Notes under the pieces: generated by a model
Told to the model about the DNA's origin: nothing
Database searches by the model: none
What the model saw: the letters and a program-made list of their open reading frames with translations, nothing else
Shown here: one piece after another, positions 9,278 to 18,040 of the stretch
Numbering within the stretch: position 1 is the stretch's first letter
Layout: every line of letters starts with the position of its first letter
Assembly (NCBI GenBank): GCA_016211105.1
Contig: JACQSX010000047.1
Coordinates: 105,216 to 169,215, forward strand
Reading direction: 5' to 3'
Source: Acidobacteriota bacterium
GTDB taxonomy: Bacteria > Acidobacteriota > UBA6911 > JACQSX01
DNA length: 64,000 bases
Program-made: the position numbers and the translations under genes

Positions 9278-9704
9278 GTCGCCGAAATTGTAACATCTCC
9301 ATTACCAAGACGAAAGGTCCTAGAGAATCTCACGGCATCGCTCACGGGCCATGCTGGCTGTTCGTTAGGATTCGGAGGTCCCGATGACGAGAACTGAAAG
9401 CTCGCTCTAATGACGGAACGTCTGATAAGAGATATTATGTCAAGTTTTATGATAGTGGGTCGTACAACCCATTACCAGTTTTACTGAACGTCATCTGTCG
9501 CCCAACCAACATCGGGTTGCACTTGGGGTCGACTAGCTTTTCGCCCTCGTTTATTGCCAACTCTTTTGGATTCTCTTACTACAGGGCCGGCAGTCAGGAT
9601 GTACAAAGAGGTTTTTTGATCGGCTTACGAAGACCATTACCTCGCGTCCCCGGCGTCGGAAAGATCTGCCGAGATAATCCACACGAGGTTCCAGGATACG
9701 AACG
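9278..9704. other. Intergenic stretch with no recognised gene
   Basis: These 427 bases between the small membrane protein and the bifunctional nuclease gene have no reading frame with protein-like composition on either strand, no tRNA-like cloverleaf and no obvious strong terminator that I could find. It may contain the end of the miaB/nuclease transcript and the promoter for the mqnC group. Confidence 0.4.
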
Positions 9705-10187
9705 TCACATTTTGTAGCCAAGTTCGTCAGGATTCAGGTTCTCCAGCCATTTGCGGACGTCTTCAGGATCGAGTTTTTCTTTTGTCAGAGCTAGGTTCCT
9801 GGAACTGTTGATAACTGACTCGGTCACAAAGATGGGTGAATCTGTGCGGAGCGCAAGGGCGATCGCATCGCTGGGACGCGAATCGATCGTCACGCTCTCG
9901 CCATTGAGACGGAGGTGAATGAGCGCATAAAACGTGTTATCCCGCAAGTCGCTGACGACAACTTTTTCCACTTCGGCATTCAACTGCATCAGGACATTTT
10001 TTAACAGATCGTGAGTCATCGGACGCGGCGTGTCCACCCGTTCAATTTGCAGCGCAATTGCATTGGCCTCAAAGATTCCAACCCAAATGGGCAGCAAAGC
10101 CCCGTCCTGAACATCCTGCAGAATCACAATAGGAGAATTGGTGAGTGGATCCATCATCAATCCTTTGATCTTAAACTCTTTATCCAT
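9705..10187 (-). CDS. Bifunctional nuclease (BFN/DUF151) domain protein
   Basis: This 160-residue protein is almost entirely a BFN domain: ILQDVQDGALLPIWVGIFEA near the N-terminus, a central NTFYALIHLRLNG strand pair and the signature DSRPSDAIALALRTDSPIFV. Plant and bacterial BFN proteins are reported to have DNase/RNase activity. The function in this lineage is unknown. The ATG at 10187 has AAGGAGTG just upstream, overlapping the end of miaB, so the two genes are translationally close and very likely cotranscribed. The C-terminal tail ends in a helical segment (PEDVRKWLENLNPDELGYKM). Confidence 0.88.
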   Translation of the reverse strand: MDKEFKIKGLMMDPLTNSPIVILQDVQDGALLPIWVGIFEANAIALQIERVDTPRPMTHDLLKNVLMQLNAEVEKVVVSDLRDNTFYALIHLRLNGESVTIDSRPSDAIALALRTDSPIFVTESVINSSRNLALTKEKLDPEDVRKWLENLNPDELGYKM

Positions 10188-10196
10188 AGACACTCC

Positions 10197-11513
10197 TTAG
10201 ACTGGTTGGCCCTGAAGACTATTGGGTCCAAAGCCTACAATTAGGATATCGAGAAACTGTCCCGGTACCACGTGATCTGGGTCGAAATTGACGATTTTAT
10301 TGCTGGGTGTTCGCCCGAACCACTTTTCCCCATCGCGTGCCCTACCTTCCACCAAGACTTCTTGTACGGTGCCGACGAGCTGGCGATTCTGGTGTTCCTG
10401 GATACGACGCTGCATCGACTGCAGACGGTTTAGCCGCCATTGCTTGGCGGTTTCCGGTACTCCCTCCCTAGCTTCCAGTTTCAGAGCAGGCGTATTTGGA
10501 CGCGGCGAATACTTGAAAGAAAAAATGGACTCGTACTGGACTCGATCTACGAGGGACAAAGTCTCCTCGAAATCCTCGTCGGTTTCTCCCGGAAATCCCA
10601 CGATAATATCCGTCGAGAGAGCAATTTTTTTCTCTAATGTTTTAATTGAATTGATTATATCTAAATACTCATCAAGATTATATAATCTCTTCATTCTCCG
10701 CAACACCCGTGATGACCCTGACTGCACAGGCAGATGGACCCAATTGCAGATGGTGGGCGTTCTCTCGAGAACCGCCAGAATGTCCGGAGTGAAGTCTTTC
10801 GGATGATTGGTGGTAAAACGAACCCTGCGAATCCCCGGCACCTCCCCAATCGCCTTCAAAAGCTCTGCAAACTTCCATTTGCGGGAAGAAGGATCCTGGT
10901 AGCTGTCAATATTCTGTCCCAGCAGCAAGACTTCAACATATCCAGCATCCACTAAACGCCGCACTTCCTCCAGAATCTGCCAGCTCGGGCGACAACGCTC
11001 CGGACCGCGGGTGTGAGGCACAACGCAGAAGGTGCAAAACTTATTGCAGCCTTCCATGATCGTCACATTGGCTCGAAAGTTGTTCTCGCGCAATACCGTA
11101 TCGATCTCCACTGGCTCTGGATCTTCCATCCGTTCGATTCGTACGATAGGCCGGCCGTGGACACGAACCTGTTCCAGCAAGTGAGGAATCTCATGGTAAC
11201 GATGCGTTCCCACAACTAAATCCACAAATGGCGCCTTCTCGATCAGGTCCATTGCCTCCTGTTGGGCCACACAGCCAAGAACCGCTAGCACAAAGCTTGG
11301 TTTCCTCTTCTTTAACGCCCGAAATTCTCCCAGGCGGCTGTACACCTTCTGTTCGGCTTTCTCTCGTATGCTACACGTATTTAGTAGCAATACGTCGGCA
11401 GCCTCCGGGGATGCGACGGGGATCAGGCCGCGTCCGGCCAGCAGGCCAGCGACCTTTTCCGAATCATGCACGTTCATTTGACATCCGTGGGTTTCAATGT
11501 AGAAAGTCTTCAT
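10197..11513 (-). CDS. miaB: tRNA-2-methylthio-N6-dimethylallyladenosine synthase
   Basis: This 438-residue methylthiotransferase has three expected parts: an N-terminal UPF0004 domain (THGCQMNVHDSE with cysteines near 10, 46 and 80 that hold the auxiliary cluster), a radical SAM domain with CNKFCTFCVVPHTRGPERCR near 156-173, and a C-terminal TRAM domain (about 375-435). MiaB adds a methylthio group to isopentenyladenosine at position 37 of tRNAs that read UNN codons. The close paralogues RimO and MtaB differ in the N-terminal motifs; THGCQMN and the length of 438 fit MiaB. The gene precedes the BFN gene by only 9 bases. Confidence 0.93.
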   Translation of the reverse strand: MKTFYIETHGCQMNVHDSEKVAGLLAGRGLIPVASPEAADVLLLNTCSIREKAEQKVYSRLGEFRALKKRKPSFVLAVLGCVAQQEAMDLIEKAPFVDLVVGTHRYHEIPHLLEQVRVHGRPIVRIERMEDPEPVEIDTVLRENNFRANVTIMEGCNKFCTFCVVPHTRGPERCRPSWQILEEVRRLVDAGYVEVLLLGQNIDSYQDPSSRKWKFAELLKAIGEVPGIRRVRFTTNHPKDFTPDILAVLERTPTICNWVHLPVQSGSSRVLRRMKRLYNLDEYLDIINSIKTLEKKIALSTDIIVGFPGETDEDFEETLSLVDRVQYESIFSFKYSPRPNTPALKLEAREGVPETAKQWRLNRLQSMQRRIQEHQNRQLVGTVQEVLVEGRARDGEKWFGRTPSNKIVNFDPDHVVPGQFLDILIVGFGPNSLQGQPV

Positions 11514-11762
11514 CTCGGTCTCGATCGCCTACCAAAGCCGGGCCCTATGCTGTAGTCACTTTTTGCCACTCTTGACTCATACTTGTAAGTGGCCATTTCC
11601 AAGGCAGAGTTCGCTGAAAAATAATATTTCCAGCCGCGTTTTCCCAACCTCTTGAAAGAATCCGCACCGGCAAGGCGATCGAGGGGCGCTCCCCATACAG
11701 CATATTACTTCAGCAGGAGCCGATTCACAAGTTACGTGCCGTTGACGGGAATCTCATCTTGC

Positions 11763-13427
11763 TCAGCTCCTTGACGTCGACGAACGAGAAATCAGTTCCC
11801 GCGCATGATCCAAAGCGGATTTCCCAATACGAGCGCCTGCCAGCATTCGGGCCACCTCCTGAAGTTTCGAGTGCGCATCCAGACGCTCGACTACAATAAA
11901 GGTGCGCCCCTTACGCACCTCCTTGCCCACACGGAAATGGATGTCTCCAAAGGCAGCAATCTGCGGCAAATGCGTCACGCAGAAGACCTGGTGTCGAGAT
12001 GCGAGCCTTTTCAATTTCAGTCCGATCGTCTCCGCGACTCTGCCACCAATCCCCGAGTCGACTTCATCGAAAACCATCAATTCCCTTCCGCTGGCGTGCA
12101 AGGTGGTCTCCAGTGCAAGCATGAGCCGTGACAACTCACCCCCAGAGGCAATTTTTGCCAGCGGCCGTGGCTCTTCGCCCACGTTGGGAGAAATAAGAAA
12201 CTCGATCCGATCGATCCCTTTACGCGTAGGCTCGGAAAGCTGGGTGGAGACAATGAACCGACTTCTCTCCATTGCCAAAGATCTCAACTCCGTTTCCATG
12301 GCTTTTTGCATGGCTGCCGCCGCCTTTTGTCTTTTTTCCGAAAGTCGCGCTGCCACATCCTGATACTCCTTTACAGCCGTCGCGTATTGGTCCGCTATCC
12401 GTAAACGGTTTTCTTCCCAATTTGCCAATTGCGCCTGTTCTTCCTTCAGTTTAGGCAGCAACTTGAGGATCTCGGAAACCGATCCAAGGTACTTCTTTTT
12501 CAGCCGCTCGATTCTATCCAGCCGCAACTCCACTTGCTCGAGACGCGCTGGATCAAAATCAATCGCCTCAAAATAGTCGCGCATCCGATGCGAAAGATCT
12601 TCCAAGAGGAATTGAGCGTTCCGAGCCGACGCTTCAAGAGCTTGCAATTCGGGGTCGATGGCAGCCAGCTTTTGGAGATTCCTCATCGATCGGCTTAGCA
12701 ATCCCAGAGCGCTCTCGTCCTGGTTGTAAAGCCATTGGTAAATTTCCCCACTCAATCTCGCCAGTTCCTCGCCATGGGTCAGCAAGTTGCGTTCCCGAAG
12801 CAATCCTTCCTCCTCGTCGGGCTGCAGTCGTGCTTCCTCGATTTCTCGAATTTGAAATTGAAGAAACTCGATGCGCTGATGTCGCTCATGTTCTGCGATC
12901 TCAGCGGCATGCATCTGCTTCTGCAATTTCGTCATTCGATCATAGGCATCTTCCACCTGGGCTCGCTCCACCGAATTTTCGGCAAAATCATCCAGCAAAT
13001 CGATGTGAAGATTAGGTTGCTGCAGTAGTTGTTGGTCCTGTTGTCCATGAATATCCGCGAGAGATAGGCCCAATTCTTGAAGAAATCCAAGAGTCACCGC
13101 CGAGTGGTTGATCCAGGCACGCCCCCTCCCGGAACGCGAAATCTCACGGCGAAAAACCGCCCAGTCATCTCCTGCTTCAATTCCGGAGCAGCAAAGAAAC
13201 TGTCGCACCCTTGCATTCAGTTCCACCACGGCTTCCACCTTGGCCGAATCCGCCCCCGCCCGTATGACATCACTGCCGGCCCGTTTTCCCAGTATCAGTC
13301 CCATGGAATCGACAATGATCGATTTTCCGGATCCGGTCTCCCCGGTCAAAAGATTTAACCCTTCGCCAAATTCCAGGGTCAGGTCATCTATTAAGGCAAG
13401 GTTCTGTATGTGCAGTGACTTCAGCAT
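11763..13427 (-). CDS. recN: DNA repair protein RecN
   Basis: This 554-residue SMC-like ATPase starts MLKSLHIQNLALIDDL and has Walker A GETGSGKS near residues 30-37, a DIHGQQDQQLL block, two long coiled-coil regions, the ABC signature SGGELSRLMLALE, Walker B LMVFDEVDSGIGG and the late HQVFCVTHLPQIA. RecN binds DNA ends and supports double-strand break repair with RecA. The start at 13427 gives the usual length (E. coli RecN has 553 residues) and begins exactly at the family's N-terminus; an upstream in-frame ATG would add 35 unlikely residues. It is transcribed away from the tol genes. Confidence 0.93.
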   Translation of the reverse strand: MLKSLHIQNLALIDDLTLEFGEGLNLLTGETGSGKSIIVDSMGLILGKRAGSDVIRAGADSAKVEAVVELNARVRQFLCCSGIEAGDDWAVFRREISRSGRGRAWINHSAVTLGFLQELGLSLADIHGQQDQQLLQQPNLHIDLLDDFAENSVERAQVEDAYDRMTKLQKQMHAAEIAEHERHQRIEFLQFQIREIEEARLQPDEEEGLLRERNLLTHGEELARLSGEIYQWLYNQDESALGLLSRSMRNLQKLAAIDPELQALEASARNAQFLLEDLSHRMRDYFEAIDFDPARLEQVELRLDRIERLKKKYLGSVSEILKLLPKLKEEQAQLANWEENRLRIADQYATAVKEYQDVAARLSEKRQKAAAAMQKAMETELRSLAMERSRFIVSTQLSEPTRKGIDRIEFLISPNVGEEPRPLAKIASGGELSRLMLALETTLHASGRELMVFDEVDSGIGGRVAETIGLKLKRLASRHQVFCVTHLPQIAAFGDIHFRVGKEVRKGRTFIVVERLDAHSKLQEVARMLAGARIGKSALDHARELISRSSTSRS

Positions 13428-13600
13428 GCTTTGGAGTGAGTGTAGCACGAAAATTTTTCCCAACGCGCCAGGGTCGGAATTCGTCATGCCACATTGCATT
13501 GAGCTTGCATGCATGCTTTTGAACATGGACAATTAAAGGGTGACGATTCAAAGGTTCAATGCCGAATTGCGATATTCGTCATTGGACATGAGGAGGTGAT

Positions 13601-14341
13601 TTGATTTCTTTACTTGTGGCACTAGGAGAGAGCTTCTCAGGTGGTTTCTGGCAACTGATCCAACAATCCGGAATTATTGCCAAGCTCGTCTTGATTCTCC
13701 TGCTCGGTTTCTCGGTCTTCAGTTGGGGAATCATCCTGAACAAATGGATGATCTTCAGAAAGGTAACGCGCCAATCCCAGCAATTCTATTCAATTTTTAA
13801 AAAGAGCCAACGCCTGTCGGACGTCTACAATGCGGTAGAGCAATATTCGCTTTCACCGCTTGCCGGAGTTTTCAAGAGCGGTTACGATGAACTGCATCAA
13901 CAGATACGCGCGAGCCAGCCAATTGAAAGGGGCCCCACACAGTCGATCAATGAGCGTACCCACATCGGCAGCACTTTACCGATTCAGCGCACCTTGCAGA
14001 AATCCGCCATGGTGGAGATGGCAGCACTGGAAGGTTCTTTGAGCTGGCTGGCAACCACCGGGGCAGTGACACCATTTATCGGACTGTTTGGCACTGTGAT
14101 CGGAATCATCAACGCATTTCAAGGACTGGGAACCGGCTCTGCGACCACGATTCAGGCGGTGGCGCCTGGAATTAGCGAAGCGCTGGTGACGACCGCGGCG
14201 GGTCTGTTTGCCGCAATCCCAGCAGTTATCGGCTACAATCAATTTGTGCAGAAGTTAAAAGTTTTCGGAGTGGAGATCGACGATTTCTCCATGGAATTCC
14301 TCAATTGGGTCGAGCGAAATTTCACAAACGCTCCCATGTAG
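13601..14341 (+). CDS. tolQ: TolQ/ExbB-type proton channel subunit
   Basis: This 246-residue inner-membrane protein has one N-terminal helix (about residues 28-48), a cytoplasmic domain of about 110 residues and two C-terminal helices with LEGSLSWLATTGAVTPFIGLFGTV and ISEALVTTAAGLFAAIPAVIGYN, the MotA/TolQ/ExbB signature. It uses the proton motive force with TolR to energise TolA for outer-membrane constriction at division. The start is a TTG, supported by AGGAGGTGA directly upstream, a full match to the 16S anti-Shine-Dalgarno. It is the first gene of the plus-strand Tol-Pal cluster and diverges from recN. Confidence 0.9.
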   Translation: MISLLVALGESFSGGFWQLIQQSGIIAKLVLILLLGFSVFSWGIILNKWMIFRKVTRQSQQFYSIFKKSQRLSDVYNAVEQYSLSPLAGVFKSGYDELHQQIRASQPIERGPTQSINERTHIGSTLPIQRTLQKSAMVEMAALEGSLSWLATTGAVTPFIGLFGTVIGIINAFQGLGTGSATTIQAVAPGISEALVTTAAGLFAAIPAVIGYNQFVQKLKVFGVEIDDFSMEFLNWVERNFTNAPM

Positions 14342-14472
14342 GCAGACTTGATGTCCCGCAGATTCGTGACGACGTTTGCTGATGGGACTTGCTACCGATC
14401 GGTCAGCGGTTATTCTGTCAGTGCTCGCCGGGAAATTACGTCGACTGATTTGCCATCGATGACTCATGATCG

Positions 14473-14919
14473 ATGAGTGGCCGCACAGGTCTTCAAATGG
14501 CTTTCAATACGACGATGTCAAGTAAAACAACTACGTCACTGTCGGAGATCAATGTCACTCCGCTGGTGGATGTGGTACTCGTGCTATTGATTATTTTCAT
14601 GGTCACGGCGCCGATCCTGCAAACGGGAATCGATGTCAACCTTCCAGAAACGCGAACCGTTGCCGAAGTGGATCCCACGAGTCGCGCGATCATCTCCATC
14701 AGCAACGACGACTTGCTGTACTTCCGGTCCGATCCCGTGAATTACAACGAATTGCCCCAATTGCTGGAGCGCGAGGCGCTAGACAAGAGCAAACCGATCT
14801 ACCTACGCGCAGATCGCGACGTTAAATGGAAGACGGTGGTGTCAGTTTTCGACCAGTTGCGCGTCTCCGGGTACCACAATATCCAGGTGGTAACGAGACC
14901 CTGGAAGGAAAAACGCTAG
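14473..14919 (+). CDS. tolR: TolR/ExbD-type energy transducer subunit
   Basis: This 148-residue protein has a single N-terminal membrane helix with SEINVTPLVDVVLVLLIIFMV, which includes the conserved Asp of the proton path, then a periplasmic domain of about 95 residues. It partners TolQ. Two starts are possible: ATG at 14473 and ATG at 14497, the second preceded by a weak AGGT; neither has a strong ribosome site. A gap of 131 bases separates it from tolQ, and the next gene starts 1 base after its stop, so coupling to the tolA-like gene is likely. Confidence 0.9.
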   Translation: MSGRTGLQMAFNTTMSSKTTTSLSEINVTPLVDVVLVLLIIFMVTAPILQTGIDVNLPETRTVAEVDPTSRAIISISNDDLLYFRSDPVNYNELPQLLEREALDKSKPIYLRADRDVKWKTVVSVFDQLRVSGYHNIQVVTRPWKEKR

Positions 14920-14920
14920 C

Positions 14921-15790
14921 ATGGATTCCCTGCTTCTACGGCCACACACCGCGCTGCCCGGCCTTCCGGGGAGCCTGCTGCGTTCCGTTGCGTTGCATAT
15001 TGCTTTGCTGGCGACGGTCTGGATCCTTCCCATCATGTTCCCGGCACAAGTCCTGATTTTAGGGACAGGAACAGGAGGTGGCCAGGGAGGCGAAACCTTA
15101 CACGTGGGGCTTACCGGCTCGCTTGATGGAGGCAGCGGAGAACTGTTCAAGCCTTCATTGAAACCTCAGCCCCCAGCCACACCCATGCCAGAACAAGTCA
15201 AAGGAACGCGAGCGGAGCTTGCGCCCAAAAAAGACGATTTTCTGGTACAGACACCCAAGGCAGGAGCCACCAAAAAACCGGTGACCCCCGCCTCAGGTAC
15301 CGCAGCGGAGCTGTCCCCTGAATTGCTGGCAAAAATTTTGAAGGGGATCATCAATCCTGAAACTCCACCCAATCAAATCCCGCGGGAAACCGGACCGGGA
15401 ATGGGTGGATCGGGCCGAACCGCAGGCGGCGGTGGGGAGTTCGGTGGAGGAGAGGGGATCCACATCGGGACCGGTTCTGGCGGAGAAGGTCTGATGGATT
15501 CTTGGTATGCGCGCCAGGTGGAGAAGCGAATCGGCGAAAACTGGATACGCACCAATTTTGAATCTCTCGCTGGAAGACACCTTGTCACGACGATACGATT
15601 TGATATTTTGTCCGATGGACGAATCGACAACATCGTGATGGAACAACGCAGCGGTGTTACCTTTTATGATCTTGCGGCGGAGCGGGCCATTCGTTCTTCC
15701 ACTCCCCTGCCTCGGCCCCCCCAGGAATTTCAAGGTCGGCCGATCCGATTTGTCTGTTACTTTGAGTACCCGCCACCAAAAGGACAATAA
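14921..15790 (+). CDS. tolA: TolA/TonB-like energy transducer
   Basis: This 289-residue protein has one N-terminal membrane helix (about 20-45), a Pro/Lys/Gly-rich periplasmic linker including a strongly Gly-rich stretch near 160-190, and a C-terminal TonB-type domain (about 195-289) with WYARQVEKRIGENWI and ATERAIRSSTPLP-like ending sequence. Its place between tolR and tolB, and adjacency of 1 base to tolR, argue for the TolA role of linking TolQR to TolB/Pal. The linker is far shorter than in E. coli TolA and lacks the long helical domain, as is usual outside Proteobacteria. The alternative is a TonB serving the receptors at 44-53 kb. Confidence 0.82.
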   Translation: MDSLLLRPHTALPGLPGSLLRSVALHIALLATVWILPIMFPAQVLILGTGTGGGQGGETLHVGLTGSLDGGSGELFKPSLKPQPPATPMPEQVKGTRAELAPKKDDFLVQTPKAGATKKPVTPASGTAAELSPELLAKILKGIINPETPPNQIPRETGPGMGGSGRTAGGGGEFGGGEGIHIGTGSGGEGLMDSWYARQVEKRIGENWIRTNFESLAGRHLVTTIRFDILSDGRIDNIVMEQRSGVTFYDLAAERAIRSSTPLPRPPQEFQGRPIRFVCYFEYPPPKGQ

Positions 15791-15832
15791 CCCGAGGCAC
15801 AAGCGTGCGATGAAAAGCAAGGAGAACCATCA

Positions 15833-17200
15833 ATGAAGTGGGTGGGTTGGGGTGCGATCGTGCTCCTGCTGATCTTACCCGCTTGGCGACAATGGAACGC
15901 CGTGCAGGCATCGGAAATCACTGTCGAGTGGATTCGTCCCCAGCAACAAGGCATCGTGATTCGTCCCCTGCCGGAGGCTATCACTTCTCTAGCCATTGTA
16001 AAGCATGTTCCTAAAGGCGAGCCTAACCCGGAAACCGAAACGGCCTTAAAGGTTTTCAACGACGTGCTGTGGGCCGATCTTAAATTCTCAGCGTTGTTTC
16101 GTCTTCCCAGCCCCAGCTTCTTCCCGCTCCAGACCATTCGCCAGCCGGAAGACGCCAAGTTTGAAGATTTCGCTCGCCCGGAGATCAATGCTGAATTTAT
16201 CACCTTTGGCAATCTCCTAGCCTCGGGAAATGACGTGGTGTTGGAGAGTTGGTTGTATGACGTCAAAACACGACAAGAGATCTCTGGCCAACGTTTCCGA
16301 TTCAAGCTTCCACAGACCCGACAAGCAGCGCATCGCATCGCCGACGCCGTGGTCGAAAAACTTTCAGCGGGACAGTCACGCGGAGTCGCCCGCACTCGCA
16401 TTGCGTTTGAAACAAAGCGTGGACGCGCGAAAGAAATCGCCATCATGGACTACGACGGCTTTAACGTACAACTGCTAACCGGCAACGGCTCGCTGAATTT
16501 AAGCCCCGCTTGGTCTCCAGACGGCAGGCGCATTGTCTTTTCATCTTTTCTCTCTGGGCTTCCAGGGATTGATTCGCTGGAAATCGCCACCGGCGCCCGG
16601 GCCGCTATTTATGCGCAGGGGAGTTTCAACCATATGCCCGCTTACGCACCGGATGGAAATCTAATAGCGTTCAGCTCTCGCAGTGAGCGCGGAGATATCG
16701 ACGTCTTTGTGGTAGACAAGAACGGGCGTGGTAGGCACAACATCACCCATTCCCCTGGCGCAGACTTCTCACCCACGTGGGGTCCCACGGGACGACAGAT
16801 GGCGTTTGTGTCGGATCGTGCCGGGAGCCCGCAGATCTATATTATGGATGCCGACGGCTCCAATGTCCGACGCGTGGTAAGCGAAGAGGGACAGGCGGTA
16901 TCACCCAACTGGTCTCCCGATGGCAGGTTTATTGTTTATGCATGGCGACCGCCCGGCCGTTACAGCTACGACTTGTTTTTGTTCAATATCGCAACCAGCC
17001 AAATTTTCCAGATCACCTCGATGGGATCGTTCAACGAGAATCCAAACTGGTCTCCCGATAGTCGCCATATTACCTTCGAGTCTAACCGCACTGGAGAAGC
17101 TCAGATTTTTATCATGAACGTGGACGGCGCAAACCTGCGCCAGATTACGCAGTCAGGGGTCAATTCCAACCCTGCCTGGTCTGGCTATCCATTGCAATGA
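15833..17200 (+). CDS. tolB: Tol-Pal system beta-propeller protein TolB
   Basis: This 455-residue periplasmic protein has an N-terminal hydrophobic signal (about residues 4-20), a TolB amino-terminal domain (about 30-190) and a C-terminal six-bladed propeller of PD40/WD40-like repeats. The repeats are visible as recurring blades LSPAWSPDGRRIVF, MPAYAPDGNLIAF, FSPTWGPTGRQMAF, VSPNWSPDGRFIVY and ENPNWSPDSRHITF. TolB binds Pal and the TolA C-terminus in the periplasm. It has a GGAG ribosome site and follows the tolA-like gene by 42 bases. Confidence 0.93.
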   Translation: MKWVGWGAIVLLLILPAWRQWNAVQASEITVEWIRPQQQGIVIRPLPEAITSLAIVKHVPKGEPNPETETALKVFNDVLWADLKFSALFRLPSPSFFPLQTIRQPEDAKFEDFARPEINAEFITFGNLLASGNDVVLESWLYDVKTRQEISGQRFRFKLPQTRQAAHRIADAVVEKLSAGQSRGVARTRIAFETKRGRAKEIAIMDYDGFNVQLLTGNGSLNLSPAWSPDGRRIVFSSFLSGLPGIDSLEIATGARAAIYAQGSFNHMPAYAPDGNLIAFSSRSERGDIDVFVVDKNGRGRHNITHSPGADFSPTWGPTGRQMAFVSDRAGSPQIYIMDADGSNVRRVVSEEGQAVSPNWSPDGRFIVYAWRPPGRYSYDLFLFNIATSQIFQITSMGSFNENPNWSPDSRHITFESNRTGEAQIFIMNVDGANLRQITQSGVNSNPAWSGYPLQ

Positions 17201-17256
17201 ACTAACGACTTCGTTAATATGCGAAACGGGCTTCGAAACAACTCTGGAGGACTCAC

Positions 17257-18036
17257 ATGTCAAAAGTTACGCTTCCCTGTCGTTACGGTTTGCTGATCAT
17301 CGCCCTGTCCATCGGAACGTTCGCATGCAAGAAAGCACCCGCCCGAGTTCCTGCTGCTACAAGTAGACCTACCACGCAACCGGCTCCGGCGCCGGCGGGA
17401 CCCTCCCGAGAACCAACCGTCGAGATCAAAGCGGATCCATCGATCCTGAAACCAGGAGAGAGTTTTACTCTTTCGTGGAATTCGACCGAAGCGGAGCGTC
17501 TGATCATTGACAACGGCATTGGAACCGTGGCCATTTCCGGATCACTGCAAATTAAACCGCCTCAGTCCTCCACTTATACGGCGGTGGCGACCAACCGGGT
17601 GGGGTCCGCAAGCGCCAGCACCCGCGTCACGGTCACTACTCCAGAAGTGGAAGCCGCGCCTCCCAGTAGCCCTTCCATGGAAATTGAGGAGATTATGCGG
17701 CAGGGCCTCATCAAGGATGTGTTTTTTGAGTATGATAAGAGCGACTTGACCCCACAAGCGCAGGAAACTCTCAAGCAGGATGCAGATTATCTACGCCGCT
17801 TCCCGAATGTCGCCTTTATCCTGGAAGGGCATTGCGATGAAAGAGGCACGGCCGAATATAATCTCGCTTTAGGAGATCGCCGGGCGCAGTCTGCAAAGGA
17901 TTACCTTGTGTCACTCGGGGTCAATCCTTCGCGGTTGGAGACGATTTCCTACGGAAAGGAACGCCCATTTACTGAAGGGCATGACGAAGCAGCCTTCGCT
18001 CTCAACCGCAGAGCGCACTTCGCTCTAAGGAGATGA
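17257..18036 (+). CDS. pal: Peptidoglycan-associated lipoprotein Pal with extra Ig-like domain
   Basis: This 259-residue lipoprotein has a signal ending in GTFAC (lipobox Cys at residue 24), a Pro/Ala-rich linker, an inserted beta-sandwich-like region (about 50-130: VEIKADPSILKPGESFTLSW...SSTYTAVATN) and a C-terminal OmpA domain (about 150-259) with FEYDKSDL, EGHCDERGTAEYNLALG and RAQSAKDYL. The OmpA part binds peptidoglycan and TolB, and the lipid anchors it to the outer membrane. E. coli Pal is about 173 residues, so the Ig-like insert is extra. GGAGG lies upstream of ATG. The last codons overlap the ribosome site of the next gene. Confidence 0.92.
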   Translation: MSKVTLPCRYGLLIIALSIGTFACKKAPARVPAATSRPTTQPAPAPAGPSREPTVEIKADPSILKPGESFTLSWNSTEAERLIIDNGIGTVAISGSLQIKPPQSSTYTAVATNRVGSASASTRVTVTTPEVEAAPPSSPSMEIEEIMRQGLIKDVFFEYDKSDLTPQAQETLKQDADYLRRFPNVAFILEGHCDERGTAEYNLALGDRRAQSAKDYLVSLGVNPSRLETISYGKERPFTEGHDEAAFALNRRAHFALRR

Positions 18037-18040
18037 CACG

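Noticed and set aside
9517..9717. Plus-strand frame of 66 codons
   Set aside because: It overlaps the end of the nuclease gene on the other strand and has no ribosome site or hydrophobic/charge pattern of a real protein.
15757..16446. Minus-strand open frame of 229 codons
   Set aside because: Antisense to tolB and without recognisable features.
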